From contig JAAYOV010000028.1 of the NCBI GenBank assembly GCA_012520095.1, positions 1 through 34,035 on the forward strand: a DNA stretch of 34,035 bases, given 5' to 3'. The notes below the pieces were generated by a model that saw only the letters and a list, made by a program, of their open reading frames with translations, was not told the DNA's origin and made no database searches. The DNA comes from Tissierellia bacterium. GTDB taxonomy: Bacteria; Bacillota; Clostridia; Peptostreptococcales; Acidaminobacteraceae. Below are positions 1 to 8,557 of this stretch, piece by piece. Every line of letters begins with the position of its first letter. Within the stretch, counting starts at the first letter, position 1. The translations under genes and the position numbers were made by a program.

Positions 1-545
1 GGAGTATGGCAGCGCTCACACTCTCCCCCGACGACCTCTTCATTGGCAAGTCCTACTTTACATGATGGACAGAAATTGATGTCCATCTTCGCCTTATAAG
101 CAAGTCCGTGTTTAAAAAGTTGCAGAAAAATCCACTGTGTCCATTTGTAATACGACGGGTCGCTTGTGAGTACACATCGATCCCAATCAAAACTAAGTCC
201 CAGCATCTTCAGTTGCTTGGTAAAGCGCGCCACATTTCTCTGTGTCACTTTCCGGGGATGAATATTGTGCTGAATCGCGTAATTTTCCGTCGGAAGCCCA
301 AAAGAATCAAATCCGATAGGAAATAGGACGACCTTCCCTTCCAGCCGGCGCTTCCTGGCAATAATATCAATCCCTGTGTAGGGTCTTGGATGGCCGATGT
401 GCAGCCCTTCTCCGGAAGGATATGGAAACTCGATCAGCAGATAGTTTTTTTCTCCCGAAGCGGAGTTGTCGACTCGAAACGTCTCCTCTTCCTCCCAGCG
501 TCTCTGCCATTTCTTCTCAATGGCACGAAAATCATATTGTTTCAC
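1..545 (-). CDS. leuS: Leucyl-tRNA synthetase, N-terminal part (cut by window edge)
   Basis: Class I synthetase that charges tRNA-Leu. About 181 N-terminal residues are visible; the gene continues past base 1. The start is GTG at 543-545, preceded on the minus strand by an AGAGAGG ribosome binding site. The product begins [14 protein letters not shown], and residues around 40-50 carry the class I HIGH signature as [16 protein letters not shown] zinc-ribbon-like CPSC followed by a CERC occurs near residues 155-178, as in the LeuRS zinc/editing region. It lies directly downstream of a T-box leader with a Leu specifier, so it is probably induced by uncharged tRNA-Leu. Identity is firm; the rest of the protein cannot be seen. 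Confidence 0.95.
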   Translation of the reverse strand, partial: MKQYDFRAIEKKWQRRWEEEETFRVDNSASGEKNYLLIEFPYPSGEGLHIGHPRPYTGIDIIARKRRLEGKVVLFPIGFDSFGLPTENYAIQHNIHPRKVTQRNVARFTKQLKMLGLSFDWDRCVLTSDPSYYKWTQWIFLQLFKHGLAYKAKMDINFCPSCKVGLANEEVVGGECERCHT

Positions 546-564
546 TGCAACCTCTCTTTCTAAC

Positions 565-763
565 AAAAAAGGACTCCATCCAGGGGCGCTTGCGCGCGGT
601 ACCACCCTGGTTGACAAGAGTCCACTCTTGGTCCGATACGGGGGACAAACCCTTCTCTCAAGGCGAGTTCACACTTATGCCGCACAGGTTCTCACCACCC
701 ACCTGCTCTCTGAATAAGCATTTCAGCGCTACTACTCCTATATGATTCAATTACATAAAACGG
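565..763 (-). promoter_or_regulatory. T-box riboswitch, leucine type, upstream of leuS
   Basis: On the minus strand the conserved T-box core AGGGTGGTACCGCG lies at 595-608. A terminator formed by GGACTC (618-623) pairing with GAGTCC (571-576), extended by CCAGGG/CCCTGG, is followed by six T (565-570). The T-box core lies within the 5' side of this terminator, as expected for the antiterminator switch. In the upstream stem a CTC triplet (665-667, in the context GAACTCGC) is the likely specifier and encodes Leu, matching the downstream leuS. The element is expected to read through when uncharged tRNA-Leu binds. Confidence 0.92.
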
Positions 764-770
764 CTTATAA

Positions 771-800
771 ATTATATCACGAAAGGCATCATTGAGACAA
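771..800 (-). promoter_or_regulatory. Sigma-A promoter of the leuS T-box transcript
   Basis: Minus strand: TTGTCT (795-800), 18-bp spacer, TATAAT (771-776). The leader begins a few bases downstream. The promoter sits just beyond the stop codon of the MBL-rhodanese gene, so leuS has its own transcription unit. Confidence 0.7.
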
Positions 801-812
801 AGATTCTTCTCG

Positions 813-2153
813 TTACATCTTCTGTGCTTTCAAGGCGAGCATGCCTCCGCGAACGATGCCGGCGTCAAAACCCATCTTATTCAGATAGGAAGCCGCTACG
901 GTAGCTCTCTCGCCGCTTTTGCAGACAGCAATAATCTTCTTTCCCTTGGGGATGGCATCAAGACTCGTCGCAAGAGTGCTTAAAGTGACGCACAATCTTT
1001 CCCCGACAGGATCGTCATCGGAGAGTTCATCGTCCTTTCTGACGTCAAGAAGAAAGATGTCATCTATATGAGCAAAATACTCTTTAGGAGAGATCTGCTC
1101 GAGCGATCGAATCTCTACGCCATTTGTCTCCAGAGTTCTCTGAGCGTCGCTTCCGACAAACCCTCTGACATCACGATAGCCCATGCGAAGGAGTGTCATA
1201 TATGCCAGAGAAAGCTTTTTTCGGCTCAGATCACCTGCAAAGAGTAGAAGCGGTGTATCGGTCTCAACCATATATCCCAGATGAGAGGCGATGATATCAT
1301 ATCGCAAAAACAGACTTCCGGGCAGATGTCCTCCGGCAAATGCGCTGCGAGAGCGGATATCGATGATCGTCCCTTTAAAGCGGGCCGCTTCCATCGCAGT
1401 CACGGGAAGAATCGCCATTTTCTCGCCAAGAAACTCGGCACCTTCTACATTGAGCACTTCCACCTTCTTAAAATAAGGGGGAAAAGGTCTCATGTATGCG
1501 TGTTTTTTTACAAAAGCCTCTCTGTTTTTCACCTGAAGCGCAGGATTATATTTCCTCTCAAAACCAATGCTGGAGAAATCTCTCTCTTCAATTTCTCCGC
1601 CGCAGGCGCTACCTGAGCCGTGGGCGGGAAAGAGAAGCACGTCGTCTCCAAGAGGCAGAATCTTCTCAAAGATACTGTCATACAGCAGACCGGTCATCTC
1701 TTCGAGTGCGCTTTCTCCATAGAAATCCGTTCGGCCCACATCACCATAGAAGAGCGCATCTCCACAAAAGAGCATATACGGTTTTCCTTCTTTTTCCAGT
1801 ACATACGAAAGATGCCCCCTCGTATGACCCGACGTATGAAGGCTCCTGATATTCATCGTCCCGAATGGGAAATTTTGTTCGTAAATAGGCGTCCCATATG
1901 TGTGTCCCAGCTCTTCAAAGGCGGAGATAAACACGGGCGCACCTGTAGCGGCGGAAAGCTCCGCAGCGCCCGAAACGATATCTTCATTTCGGTGCGTCTC
2001 AAAAATCCCTTTAATGACCATCGACTTCGAGCGGGCGTGGTCTAAGTATATTTCGATATCTCTTCGCGGATCGATGATCATCATCTCCGACTCATCGCCG
2101 ATGATGTACGAGTAATGAGCCAATCCTTCTGTTTCGATCCTTTTAAAGTACAT
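813..2153 (-). CDS. MBL-fold protein fused to two rhodanese domains, degenerate metal site
   Basis: Resembles persulfide dioxygenase/CstB-type fusions that handle sulfane sulfur in the cytoplasm. Residues 1 to about 220 are the metallo-beta-lactamase fold, about 250-345 a first rhodanese domain and about 355-446 a second. In the MBL part, H106, H110 and H114 (HTSGHTRGH), D132 (CGDALF) and a PAHGSGSACG segment are kept. The first metal motif, normally THxHADH, reads T53-H-R-N-E-D-I59, so two His ligands are lost. The first rhodanese has no catalytic Cys (LLFAGD); the second keeps one in CKSGERA. Start is ATG with AGGAGG 9 bases upstream, 34 bases after gltX. The fold is sure; activity as a dioxygenase or hydrolase is doubtful. 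Confidence 0.85.
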   Translation of the reverse strand: MYFKRIETEGLAHYSYIIGDESEMMIIDPRRDIEIYLDHARSKSMVIKGIFETHRNEDIVSGAAELSAATGAPVFISAFEELGHTYGTPIYEQNFPFGTMNIRSLHTSGHTRGHLSYVLEKEGKPYMLFCGDALFYGDVGRTDFYGESALEEMTGLLYDSIFEKILPLGDDVLLFPAHGSGSACGGEIEERDFSSIGFERKYNPALQVKNREAFVKKHAYMRPFPPYFKKVEVLNVEGAEFLGEKMAILPVTAMEAARFKGTIIDIRSRSAFAGGHLPGSLFLRYDIIASHLGYMVETDTPLLLFAGDLSRKKLSLAYMTLLRMGYRDVRGFVGSDAQRTLETNGVEIRSLEQISPKEYFAHIDDIFLLDVRKDDELSDDDPVGERLCVTLSTLATSLDAIPKGKKIIAVCKSGERATVAASYLNKMGFDAGIVRGGMLALKAQKM

Positions 2154-2187
2154 CCGAGCCTCCTGCTCTTTTCATAGTCTGTAGGCT

Positions 2188-3852
2188 CTAAGCGATGGAC
2201 TCGCTTTGCAGTGAAGCGAGATAATCCTCGAGCCTCTTCAGCGCTCTTTCCTCACCCATTATCTGCATGATATTCCAAAGATCGGGGGAACTGGCTCTGC
2301 CGGTGATCCCAAGGCGGATCACACTCGAGACATCGGCCACCGTCCCCTTATATTTGTCAGGTTCGCGCCTAAAATCACCCATTCGCAGTGCAAAGCCTCT
2401 ATCTTGAGCAATGGCTCGAATTTTTGCAAACCAGGCTGAATTGTCATCTTCATGATCATAGCCTGCAAGAAACTCCTCCAAAATGCCAATCGCTTCTTCT
2501 CTGCTCACGCGCTCCGGCAGCGGATCTTCAATGTGAAAACCTCCGTCCAGATAATAATGGATGAATTGATAGATCTGTCGAGCGTAGATCAAATCCTTTC
2601 TCGGTTTTTTCGCATCGCGGCCAATGGAGAGAATGCGAAGCAATTCGCTGCTCCTCTCATGCATCTCCGGAGCACACTCCGGGGCATAGCGATCTGCCCA
2701 GTCTAAAAGATAAGCCAGTATCTCTTCTTCCGAAATGCGCAGAAGCACATCCTTGGAGACGTCATGGAGCTTCTCCATGTCAAACAGTGCACCGGAGCTC
2801 GACATGTCTTCCATGCGGAAGGAAAAGTCTTCCAAAGGTGTATCCGGATGATCCCTTCGCCACTCCTCATAATCCGAATTTAAAAGAATCATCAGGTATT
2901 CTCGGATTGCCTCCGGGAAATACCCTTCCTGATGATAATACTCGAGGGAGAGTTCAGGATCTCTTCTCTTGGAAAGCTTTCTCTTATTGCCGCCGTCCAT
3001 CTTAAGCAGATGCGAAGTATGGCAGAAAACGGGAGGTTCCCAGCCTAAAGCCTCATGGACTTCCAAGTGGATGGGAAGCGTGCTCAGCCACTCTTCACCT
3101 CTGACGATATGAGTAATCCTCATAAAGTGGTCATCGACGACATGCGCAAAGTGATACGTGGGCAATCCGTCCGCTTTCAATAAAACCGTATCCATAATGT
3201 TCGGATGAACTCGAATATCGCCTCGAATGCCGTCGCAAATCGAATATGACTCCCTGCCCTCCCCTCTGCTTTTAAGCCTCAGAACCCACTCTTTTCCGGC
3301 AAGAAGATTCTCTCTTACTTCTTCAAGCGTCAACTCGCGCTCCGAAGCCCATTTTCCATGGATGCCGGGTAGGATTTTCTGCTCTTCCTGCCTTTTTCGT
3401 AGCGCTCCTATTTCCTCTTCCGACATAAAGGACGGATATGCCCATCCACTTTCCACCAGTTTTTTTCCGGCCGTATGATAAATCTCTTTTCGCTCGCTCT
3501 GGCGATACGGACCGTAATCCCCTTTTTCCCCTTCGAGGGTGACGCCTTCATCAAAGTTAATTCCATAGTGGGAAAGAGAGCGAATGATCAATTCCTCCGA
3601 CCCTTCGACTTTTCTCTTCTGATCGGTATCCTCAATGCGTAGAATCATCACACCGTCACTCAAGCGCGCCTGTCTTTCATCGACAAAAGCGCTGTAGAGA
3701 TTTCCAAGATGGATAAATCCGGTCGGACTCGGCCCCAGGCGTGTAACCGAGGCGCCCTCCGGCAATTTCCTTTTGGGATAGGCTTCTTCCCAATCCTCGA
3801 GAGTTCCGGAAATTGAGGGAAAGAGAAGATCGGCAAGCTGCTGTAAATCCAT
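2188..3852 (-). CDS. gltX: Glutamyl-tRNA synthetase (class I)
   Basis: Charges tRNA-Glu with glutamate, possibly also tRNA-Gln if the organism uses the amidotransferase route. The HIGH-type motif appears as GPSPTGFIHLGN near residues 41-52 and the KMSKS motif as KLSKRRD around residue 296. At 554 residues it is longer than the roughly 480-500 of most bacterial GluRS, with an N-terminal extension of about 30 residues and a long helical C-terminus; similar lengths occur in Clostridia. Start is ATG with GGAGG 8 bases upstream. It lies just downstream of a tRNA-Glu gene on the same strand, so enzyme and substrate may share a transcript. Confidence 0.95.
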   Translation of the reverse strand: MDLQQLADLLFPSISGTLEDWEEAYPKRKLPEGASVTRLGPSPTGFIHLGNLYSAFVDERQARLSDGVMILRIEDTDQKRKVEGSEELIIRSLSHYGINFDEGVTLEGEKGDYGPYRQSERKEIYHTAGKKLVESGWAYPSFMSEEEIGALRKRQEEQKILPGIHGKWASERELTLEEVRENLLAGKEWVLRLKSRGEGRESYSICDGIRGDIRVHPNIMDTVLLKADGLPTYHFAHVVDDHFMRITHIVRGEEWLSTLPIHLEVHEALGWEPPVFCHTSHLLKMDGGNKRKLSKRRDPELSLEYYHQEGYFPEAIREYLMILLNSDYEEWRRDHPDTPLEDFSFRMEDMSSSGALFDMEKLHDVSKDVLLRISEEEILAYLLDWADRYAPECAPEMHERSSELLRILSIGRDAKKPRKDLIYARQIYQFIHYYLDGGFHIEDPLPERVSREEAIGILEEFLAGYDHEDDNSAWFAKIRAIAQDRGFALRMGDFRREPDKYKGTVADVSSVIRLGITGRASSPDLWNIMQIMGEERALKRLEDYLASLQSESIA

Positions 3853-3870
3853 GAATACCTCCGCTTAATA

Positions 3871-3892
3871 AGAAATCCCCTCGAAAGGGGAT
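3871..3892 (-). terminator. Hairpin between tRNA-Glu and gltX, possible terminator
   Basis: ATCCCCT-TTCG-AGGGGAT forms a 7-bp stem at 3875-3892, followed on the minus strand by TTCTTATT. The T-run is weak, so it may be an incomplete terminator, a processing signal for the tRNA 3' end, or both. It overlaps the space just upstream of the gltX ribosome binding site. Confidence 0.4.
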
Positions 3893-3898
3893 CTCATC

Positions 3899-3973
3899 TG
3901 GTAACCCATAGGGGACTCGAACCCCTGATTCCACCGTGAGAGGGTGGCGTCTTAACCTCTTGACCAATGGGCT
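3899..3973 (-). tRNA. tRNA-Glu, anticodon CTC
   Basis: On the minus strand a cloverleaf can be drawn. The acceptor is AGCCCAT/ATGGGTT with one G-T pair and discriminator A. The D arm contains GGTTAAGAC, the anticodon stem is CCACC/GGTGG with loop CTCTCAC (anticodon CTC, reads GAG), and the T arm is AGGGG-TTCGAGT-CCCCT. A 3' CCA is encoded at 3899-3901. It sits 46 bases upstream of gltX and about 80 bases downstream of the glycosyltransferase gene. Confidence 0.93.
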
Positions 3974-4053
3974 TCATAATAAGGACATTCTACCCGAACA
4001 GGCTTTAATTGTAAAGAGCAACTATCTCTCTTTCCTGTCCGAGTCTTGCATCC

Positions 4054-5181
4054 CTATTGAGTTCCCTTGCGCTCTTCGTGCTTTTGACGAAGAAAGTCCA
4101 CAAGTCGTTTTGTTGAATGTTTTGTCGTGTTTTGCACGCGCCGAGCTGTCGATTCATACAGTTCGGGATTGTCCAGCAACATCCCAAGAAGCTGCTCGAC
4201 CGGAAAAGTTTTGGTGGCATAAAAGGCAAGGTGCTGATTGAGAAGACATTCTACATTTCTCTGTTCCTGCCCGGGAATCGGCTGTAGAAAAATCATAGGC
4301 TTTCCCTTGGCCAGCAACTCACTTGTCGTCAGGCCTCCGGGTTTGGTGATGACGATATCACTGGCGTCATAGTAGAGACCTATGTCGCTGACAAATCCCT
4401 CGATGTCTACTTTATGTTTCAACGTGAGTGATTCCAACGCTTTTCTATGTGTCTGCTTCTTGTCAAGAAGGATCGTCAACTCAAAATCATGGGGGATTTT
4501 ATCGATCGATGATGCGATCTTGACGACATTGAGATGCGCCATAGAACCGCTCATCAGGAGGACTCTCTTCTTCTGTGGATCATATCCGAGCTTCTGTCTG
4601 GCTTCTTCCTTGGATACACTCTCAAAAAAAGATTCTCGGATCGGAATTCCGAAGGGGAGCATGCGCTGAACATTGAGATTCTTTCTCTCCATATGAAAGC
4701 CGACGGCCTTGTCGGGCACCACATAGTAGTCGAGACCGTACGCTTCTTCCCAGTAGGGATGGACCGTGAAATCCGTGATAATACCCACGCAAATAGCTTT
4801 TAGCAAATGCTTATGCTTCAAATCACTGAGCATCGCTGCGGCAAATGACTGTGTGGCGATGATGACATCCGGCTGCTGGTCCACCAGAGACTTGATCTCT
4901 TCTGAAGTCACGAGTCTCTGTGTGATCTTGCGGATGGTCAGCTCATCGGATTTGTCGGTCTTTTTATCTTCTCTCTCATACCAATATTTATAAATAGCCG
5001 GAGCATGATTGACAGCAAAATTATAGAAGCGATTGACGAAATTTTTCATCCAATTGGAGGCGCTTCCCAAGACGTCGATGACGGCAACATCATCACCTTG
5101 GAGTTCAAAATATTCTTTCAAAGCGCGCGCTGTCTGATTATGCCCTTCCCCGGCTGTAAAACTTAAAATACGTACTTTCAC
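4054..5181 (-). CDS. UgtP/MGDG-synthase-like diacylglycerol glycosyltransferase
   Basis: A GT28-type enzyme of the UgtP, monogalactosyldiacylglycerol synthase and MurG-like group, expected to move a hexose from a UDP-sugar to diacylglycerol at the inner face of the membrane. The N-terminus shows the family motif SFTAGEGHNQTARAL (residues 7-21), which binds the lipid side. The C-terminal half carries the nucleotide-sugar segment ITKPGGLTTSELLAKGKP with PGQEQRN after it. The 375 residues fit the family. Start is GTG with GGAG about 8 bases upstream. It lies 9 bases after the small lipoprotein gene. The family is sure; the sugar, acceptor and number of hexoses are not. Confidence 0.85.
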   Translation of the reverse strand: MKVRILSFTAGEGHNQTARALKEYFELQGDDVAVIDVLGSASNWMKNFVNRFYNFAVNHAPAIYKYWYEREDKKTDKSDELTIRKITQRLVTSEEIKSLVDQQPDVIIATQSFAAAMLSDLKHKHLLKAICVGIITDFTVHPYWEEAYGLDYYVVPDKAVGFHMERKNLNVQRMLPFGIPIRESFFESVSKEEARQKLGYDPQKKRVLLMSGSMAHLNVVKIASSIDKIPHDFELTILLDKKQTHRKALESLTLKHKVDIEGFVSDIGLYYDASDIVITKPGGLTTSELLAKGKPMIFLQPIPGQEQRNVECLLNQHLAFYATKTFPVEQLLGMLLDNPELYESTARRVQNTTKHSTKRLVDFLRQKHEERKGTQ

Positions 5182-5190
5182 CGTTTCTCC

Positions 5191-5523
5191 TTAATAAGGG
5201 CAGACAATGAACACCGCCCAATCTCCATCCGGTGTCATGTCATTTGGGACGATTGTAAAATGAAAAGGGATTCCATTATATATGAACGAGCATGCAGCTC
5301 CTTCCGGATGCTCTTGTGTGTTTTGTGCCATCCCGAGAAAAGGAGTGTAGCGCTCGATCACTTCTTCTTTTACTCCCTGCTCGATCATCAGCACATAATC
5401 CTCCCCTTCCAAAAAGGGGGGAGTATCTGAAAATTTCGGCATTCCCGCAGCAGCGCAGGAGTTCAATAAAAGCGCCGCAATCAGTACTGCGAAGATTCGT
5501 CCAAAAGCGGATATTCTTTCCAT
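5191..5523 (-). CDS. Small putative lipoprotein
   Basis: Not a recognised family. The start chosen is ATG at 5521-5523, which gives 110 residues. It opens with MERISAFGR, a hydrophobic stretch (IFAVLIAALLLNS) and a Cys in LLLNSC, which reads as a lipoprotein signal with lipobox cleavage before Cys21. The mature part is acidic, with a PPFLEGEDYVLM segment and a C-terminal half rich in aromatic residues. The 5' end overlaps rsfS by 43 bases, and there is no strong ribosome binding site, so it is probably translated by coupling. Upstream in-frame starts would add residues encoded within rsfS and would hide the signal peptide. Confidence 0.6.
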   Translation of the reverse strand: MERISAFGRIFAVLIAALLLNSCAAAGMPKFSDTPPFLEGEDYVLMIEQGVKEEVIERYTPFLGMAQNTQEHPEGAACSFIYNGIPFHFTIVPNDMTPDGDWAVFIVCPY

Positions 5524-5831
5524 AGGCGTTCCAGTGCATAGTAGTCGCGATTTTGAGGATCCAGGACATTGACAATGATCGATTCGAAATCGAGAAGAAT
5601 CCATCCGCCGGAAGCGCGACCTTCACGAGAAGCCAGCGTCAATCCGGAGTCTCTTCCTAATTCTGCCAGCTCATCAGCCAAGGCAGATGCGTGGCGAGTA
5701 TTTCTTCCCGTCGCAATGACCAGAACATCGGCTCCCAATGAGGCGGTTGAAATATCATAGGCGAGCAGATCTTCTCCCTGGCGCTCCTTGAGTTTTTTCA
5801 TCATAAGACGTGCGATATCGTTGGAATTCAA
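5481..5831 (-). CDS. rsfS: Ribosome silencing factor RsfS (YbeB/iojap family)
   Basis: Binds ribosomal protein L14 and blocks joining of subunits when nutrients run low. The 116 residues cover the full iojap domain, with family segments ADVLVIATGRNTRHASALA and GGWILLDFESIIVNVLD. The start is TTG at 5829-5831, with GAAGGAGG 5 bases upstream. It overlaps the yqeK stop by 4 bases and its own 3' end overlaps the lipoprotein gene. The order nadD-yqeK-rsfS is common in Bacillota and supports the call. Confidence 0.92.
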   Translation of the reverse strand: MNSNDIARLMMKKLKERQGEDLLAYDISTASLGADVLVIATGRNTRHASALADELAELGRDSGLTLASREGRASGGWILLDFESIIVNVLDPQNRDYYALERLWKEYPLLDESSQY

Positions 5832-6349
5832 TGATCCTCCTTCATGTTTTTTAACAGTTCTTTCTCCAGTTGAACCGTTTTTCTTGATAGACGTTTCTTT
5901 TTGGTGTGAAGGTGTTCTCTTGTACGCTTGATGATCATCAAGATAGCGCGATCTAAGCTGCGAAAACTCTCGCGACGGATCTGCTCCACTCCCGGATACG
6001 TTCTCCCCGGTTCTGCTGCATCAGCAACAAAGAGAATCTTTGCCAATGTGCTCATGCCGCGCTGTCCCGTCGTATGGACGCGAATGGCTTCAAGCACCTC
6101 ACTATCGGTAATACCCTGTTTTCTCGCAAACCTTTCGCTGATTTTTGCATGGGACAAAGCTCTGTCTTTCTTGCTTCTACCCAAGAAATACCCCAAATCA
6201 TGAAAGTAAGCGGCTGTTTTTGCTTTTCTTGCATCTTCTCCATAGCGAAGAGCCAACAATTTTGAAAGATCCACCACGCGCAAAGTATGATCATATCGCT
6301 CCGGTGAAAGGATCTGTCTACACAGTTTTCGGAGTTCTTTTTCCTTCAA
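5828..6349 (-). CDS. yqeK: HD-domain phosphohydrolase YqeK
   Basis: Family known to split Ap4A symmetrically to two ADP. The HD motif stands in AAYFHDLGY around residue 50, preceded by a conserved His in RYDHTLRV (near residue 20), and followed by LSHAKIS and IRVHTTG with further His ligands and by FVADAAEPGR. Length is 173 residues; the last 40 are basic. The start is TTG, placed in the nadD stop region (CGTTGA), so the two are translationally coupled. Its place between nadD and rsfS is typical. Confidence 0.9.
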   Translation of the reverse strand: MKEKELRKLCRQILSPERYDHTLRVVDLSKLLALRYGEDARKAKTAAYFHDLGYFLGRSKKDRALSHAKISERFARKQGITDSEVLEAIRVHTTGQRGMSTLAKILFVADAAEPGRTYPGVEQIRRESFRSLDRAILMIIKRTREHLHTKKKRLSRKTVQLEKELLKNMKEDH

Positions 6350-6936
6350 CGATACAGTCCTCGCTCTTCAATAAAATGGCGCACTTCCTCTGTCAGCTGA
6401 TATCTGGCCGACCCCCCAGAGCCGATCGTCTCCCGAATCGACGTCGAGGATATGTTGACCCACGGAAACTCAAACACCTCGACTCTTCCGCCAAAACGCT
6501 CCATCAATCTCTGCGCCTGCGCCTTCACCGCTTCATAGCGATGAGGAGGGCGACTGCCCACCAGAATCGTCGCTCGTTTAAGAATCTCCACCGGCTCATA
6601 CCAAAACTCAAAGCTGAACAGACTGTCGGCTCCGAGCAGGAAAAAAAGTTCATTTGCGCTTCCATAGCTCTTAAGTGTATCGACAGTGTATGATGTTCCG
6701 GCGCGTCGTAGCTCTCGATCATCTGCAACAAACAGCGGATTTCCCGCAACTGCCCGCCTTACCATCTCCAGGCGCGCCTCTCCTGCACACAGATTTTTTT
6801 CCACTCTATGAGGGGGAGAATATGCCGGAACAAAATGCACTCTGTCCAGGCCGAATTGTTCCGCCGCTTTTTGCGCCAGAAGAAGATGAGCGATGTGAAT
6901 AGGATCAAAGCTTCCCCCAAAGATCCCGATCTTCAT
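6346..6936 (-). CDS. nadD: Nicotinate-nucleotide adenylyltransferase
   Basis: Joins nicotinate mononucleotide with ATP to give deamido-NAD in NAD synthesis. The nucleotidyltransferase motif GGSFDPIHIAHL (residues 8-19) is at the start, PAYSPPHR follows, and the C-terminal ISSTSIRE closes the ATP site. The 196 residues fit the family. ATG start overlaps the yhbY stop as ATGA. The sequence gives no sign of damage. Confidence 0.95.
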   Translation of the reverse strand: MKIGIFGGSFDPIHIAHLLLAQKAAEQFGLDRVHFVPAYSPPHRVEKNLCAGEARLEMVRRAVAGNPLFVADDRELRRAGTSYTVDTLKSYGSANELFFLLGADSLFSFEFWYEPVEILKRATILVGSRPPHRYEAVKAQAQRLMERFGGRVEVFEFPWVNISSTSIRETIGSGGSARYQLTEEVRHFIEERGLYR

Positions 6937-7244
6937 TTCTTTACAGGCGGCAGGAGCAGCCGCTCCTCCGGCTTGAGGGAAAACGACTTGCGATAGAGCA
7001 CCAGCGTCTTGCCTACTCGGCTGACAAACTCAGATCGACTTTCCCTGAGAAGGTCTTCCATTTGCTCAGCGAAGTCAAAAGGAGAATTGTCCAGCAATCT
7101 CAATTTGATCAACTCATGCTTTTCAAGAGCCTGATCGAGCTCGTTCAAAAATGACTGCGACAGGCCGCTCTTTCCGATATGCAATACCGGATCCAAATGA
7201 TGCGCCTTTTTTTTCAGGTAGGCGCGCTGTTTGGGATGCAACAT
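6933..7244 (-). CDS. yhbY: YhbY-type CRM-domain RNA-binding protein
   Basis: Small CRM-domain protein linked to pre-50S ribosomal particles. The 103 residues show the family start LHPKQRAYLKKKAHHL, the HIGKSGLS segment near residue 22 and a basic strand after ELIKLRLL. The usual GxxG loop of CRM proteins is represented by HIGKSGL. It begins with ATG 2 bases downstream of the obg stop and overlaps nadD by 4 bases, so it belongs to the obg operon. Confidence 0.88.
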   Translation of the reverse strand: MLHPKQRAYLKKKAHHLDPVLHIGKSGLSQSFLNELDQALEKHELIKLRLLDNSPFDFAEQMEDLLRESRSEFVSRVGKTLVLYRKSFSLKPEERLLLPPVKK

Positions 7245-7246
7245 AT

Positions 7247-8518
7247 TTACTCCACATATTCAAATGCGTATCCGTGCACTCGCACAGTATCGCCGTCTTG
7301 AATCCCCATCTCTCTGAGACGTTCATAAATCCCCATGCGGCGGAGTGTCCTCTGGAAGCGGATTCGCGAGTGATAATTTAAAAAATCGGTCGAGTGAAAG
7401 AGCCTTTCAATAGGTGCACCATCAACTACATACTCGTCTTCTTCCATCGTTATATATATTTCCTGATCCGGTCCCTCCGGAATATAGAGTTCAGCATCTT
7501 CATAGAGATCCGGAGTTTCGATTTGCTCCAGCATCTGCGTCACTTTGCGCATAGCCTCCTCGAGACCCTCTCCGGTATGGGTGGATGTGAGAAAATACGG
7601 CGTCTTGTTCTGCTCTAAATATCGTTCCATTTCCTCAAGACCTTCTCTTTCAAAGAGGAGATCGACTTTATTCAGAAGAACGACTTCCGGCTTGTCTGCA
7701 AGGCGCGAACTGAAGCTGTCGAGTTCTTTTCGAATGATCTCATATCGCTCAAGAGGAGATCTCTCTTCATATTGATTTCCCACATCGACCAGATGCAGAA
7801 TCAATCGTGTGCGTTCAATATGGCGCAGAAAATCATGGCCAAGCCCCGCTCCCTCGGAGGCCCCTTCGATCAAGCCGGGGATGTCTGCCAGTACATAACT
7901 CTTTCCATAGGCGAGCTCAAACATGCCCAAATTCGGAGTCAGAGTCGTAAAGGGATAGTCTGCGACCTTCGGAGTCGCCCTTGTCAATCGGCTCAGAAGC
8001 GAACTCTTTCCGGCATTCGGAAAGCCGACAAGTCCCACGTCGGCAATACTTTTCAATTCCAGCACTAGGGAGAGCTCTTCTCCCTTTGCACCCGGTTGTG
8101 CAAACTTGGGCGCCTGTCGGACAGAGGATTTGAAATGAACATTCCCCTTTCCGCCCCGCCCTCCGGATGCGAGCACGACCCTGTCTTCTACATGGCTTAA
8201 ATCCGCCACCAATTTTCCGGTCGTTTTTTCAAAGATGACCGTCCCCTGTGGAAAACGCAAAATCAGATCTTCTCCGCTTTTTCCATAGCGCTTTGATCTT
8301 CCGCCGTTTTGACCGTCCGGCGCCTTGTATTTTCTTTTGTATCGAAAATCCATGAGCGTGTGCATCCCCGGGTCGACAACCGCGATAATACTCCCACCTC
8401 GTCCCCCATCCCCTCCGGATGGACCGCCCATGGGCTCATGGATTTCGCGGCGAAACGCCGCCGAACCGTCTCCGCCTTTTCCGGCTTTGACATAAATCTC
8501 TGCCCGATCAATAAACAT
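7247..8518 (-). CDS. obg: GTPase Obg/CgtA
   Basis: Essential GTPase of late 50S assembly. The N-terminal glycine-rich Obg fold is visible (KAGKGGDGSAAFRRE, GGPSGGDGGRGG). The G domain follows with G1 GFPNAGKSSLL, G3 DIPGLIEGA and G4 NKVDLL, then the C-terminal OCT domain ending in RVHGYAFEYVE. The start is ATG at 8516-8518 with GAGGAG 5 bases upstream; an in-frame TTG four codons earlier lies within the ribosome binding site and is rejected. Length is 423 residues, normal for the family. Confidence 0.95.
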   Translation of the reverse strand: MFIDRAEIYVKAGKGGDGSAAFRREIHEPMGGPSGGDGGRGGSIIAVVDPGMHTLMDFRYKRKYKAPDGQNGGRSKRYGKSGEDLILRFPQGTVIFEKTTGKLVADLSHVEDRVVLASGGRGGKGNVHFKSSVRQAPKFAQPGAKGEELSLVLELKSIADVGLVGFPNAGKSSLLSRLTRATPKVADYPFTTLTPNLGMFELAYGKSYVLADIPGLIEGASEGAGLGHDFLRHIERTRLILHLVDVGNQYEERSPLERYEIIRKELDSFSSRLADKPEVVLLNKVDLLFEREGLEEMERYLEQNKTPYFLTSTHTGEGLEEAMRKVTQMLEQIETPDLYEDAELYIPEGPDQEIYITMEEDEYVVDGAPIERLFHSTDFLNYHSRIRFQRTLRRMGIYERLREMGIQDGDTVRVHGYAFEYVE

Positions 8519-8557
8519 GGTACTCCTCAAAAGAAAAAACTCATCCGAGCGGATGAG

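Noticed and set aside
386..745. Open frames on the plus strand opposite leuS and its leader
   Set aside because: They are antisense to leuS and the T-box leader, with no ribosome binding site and no family resemblance.
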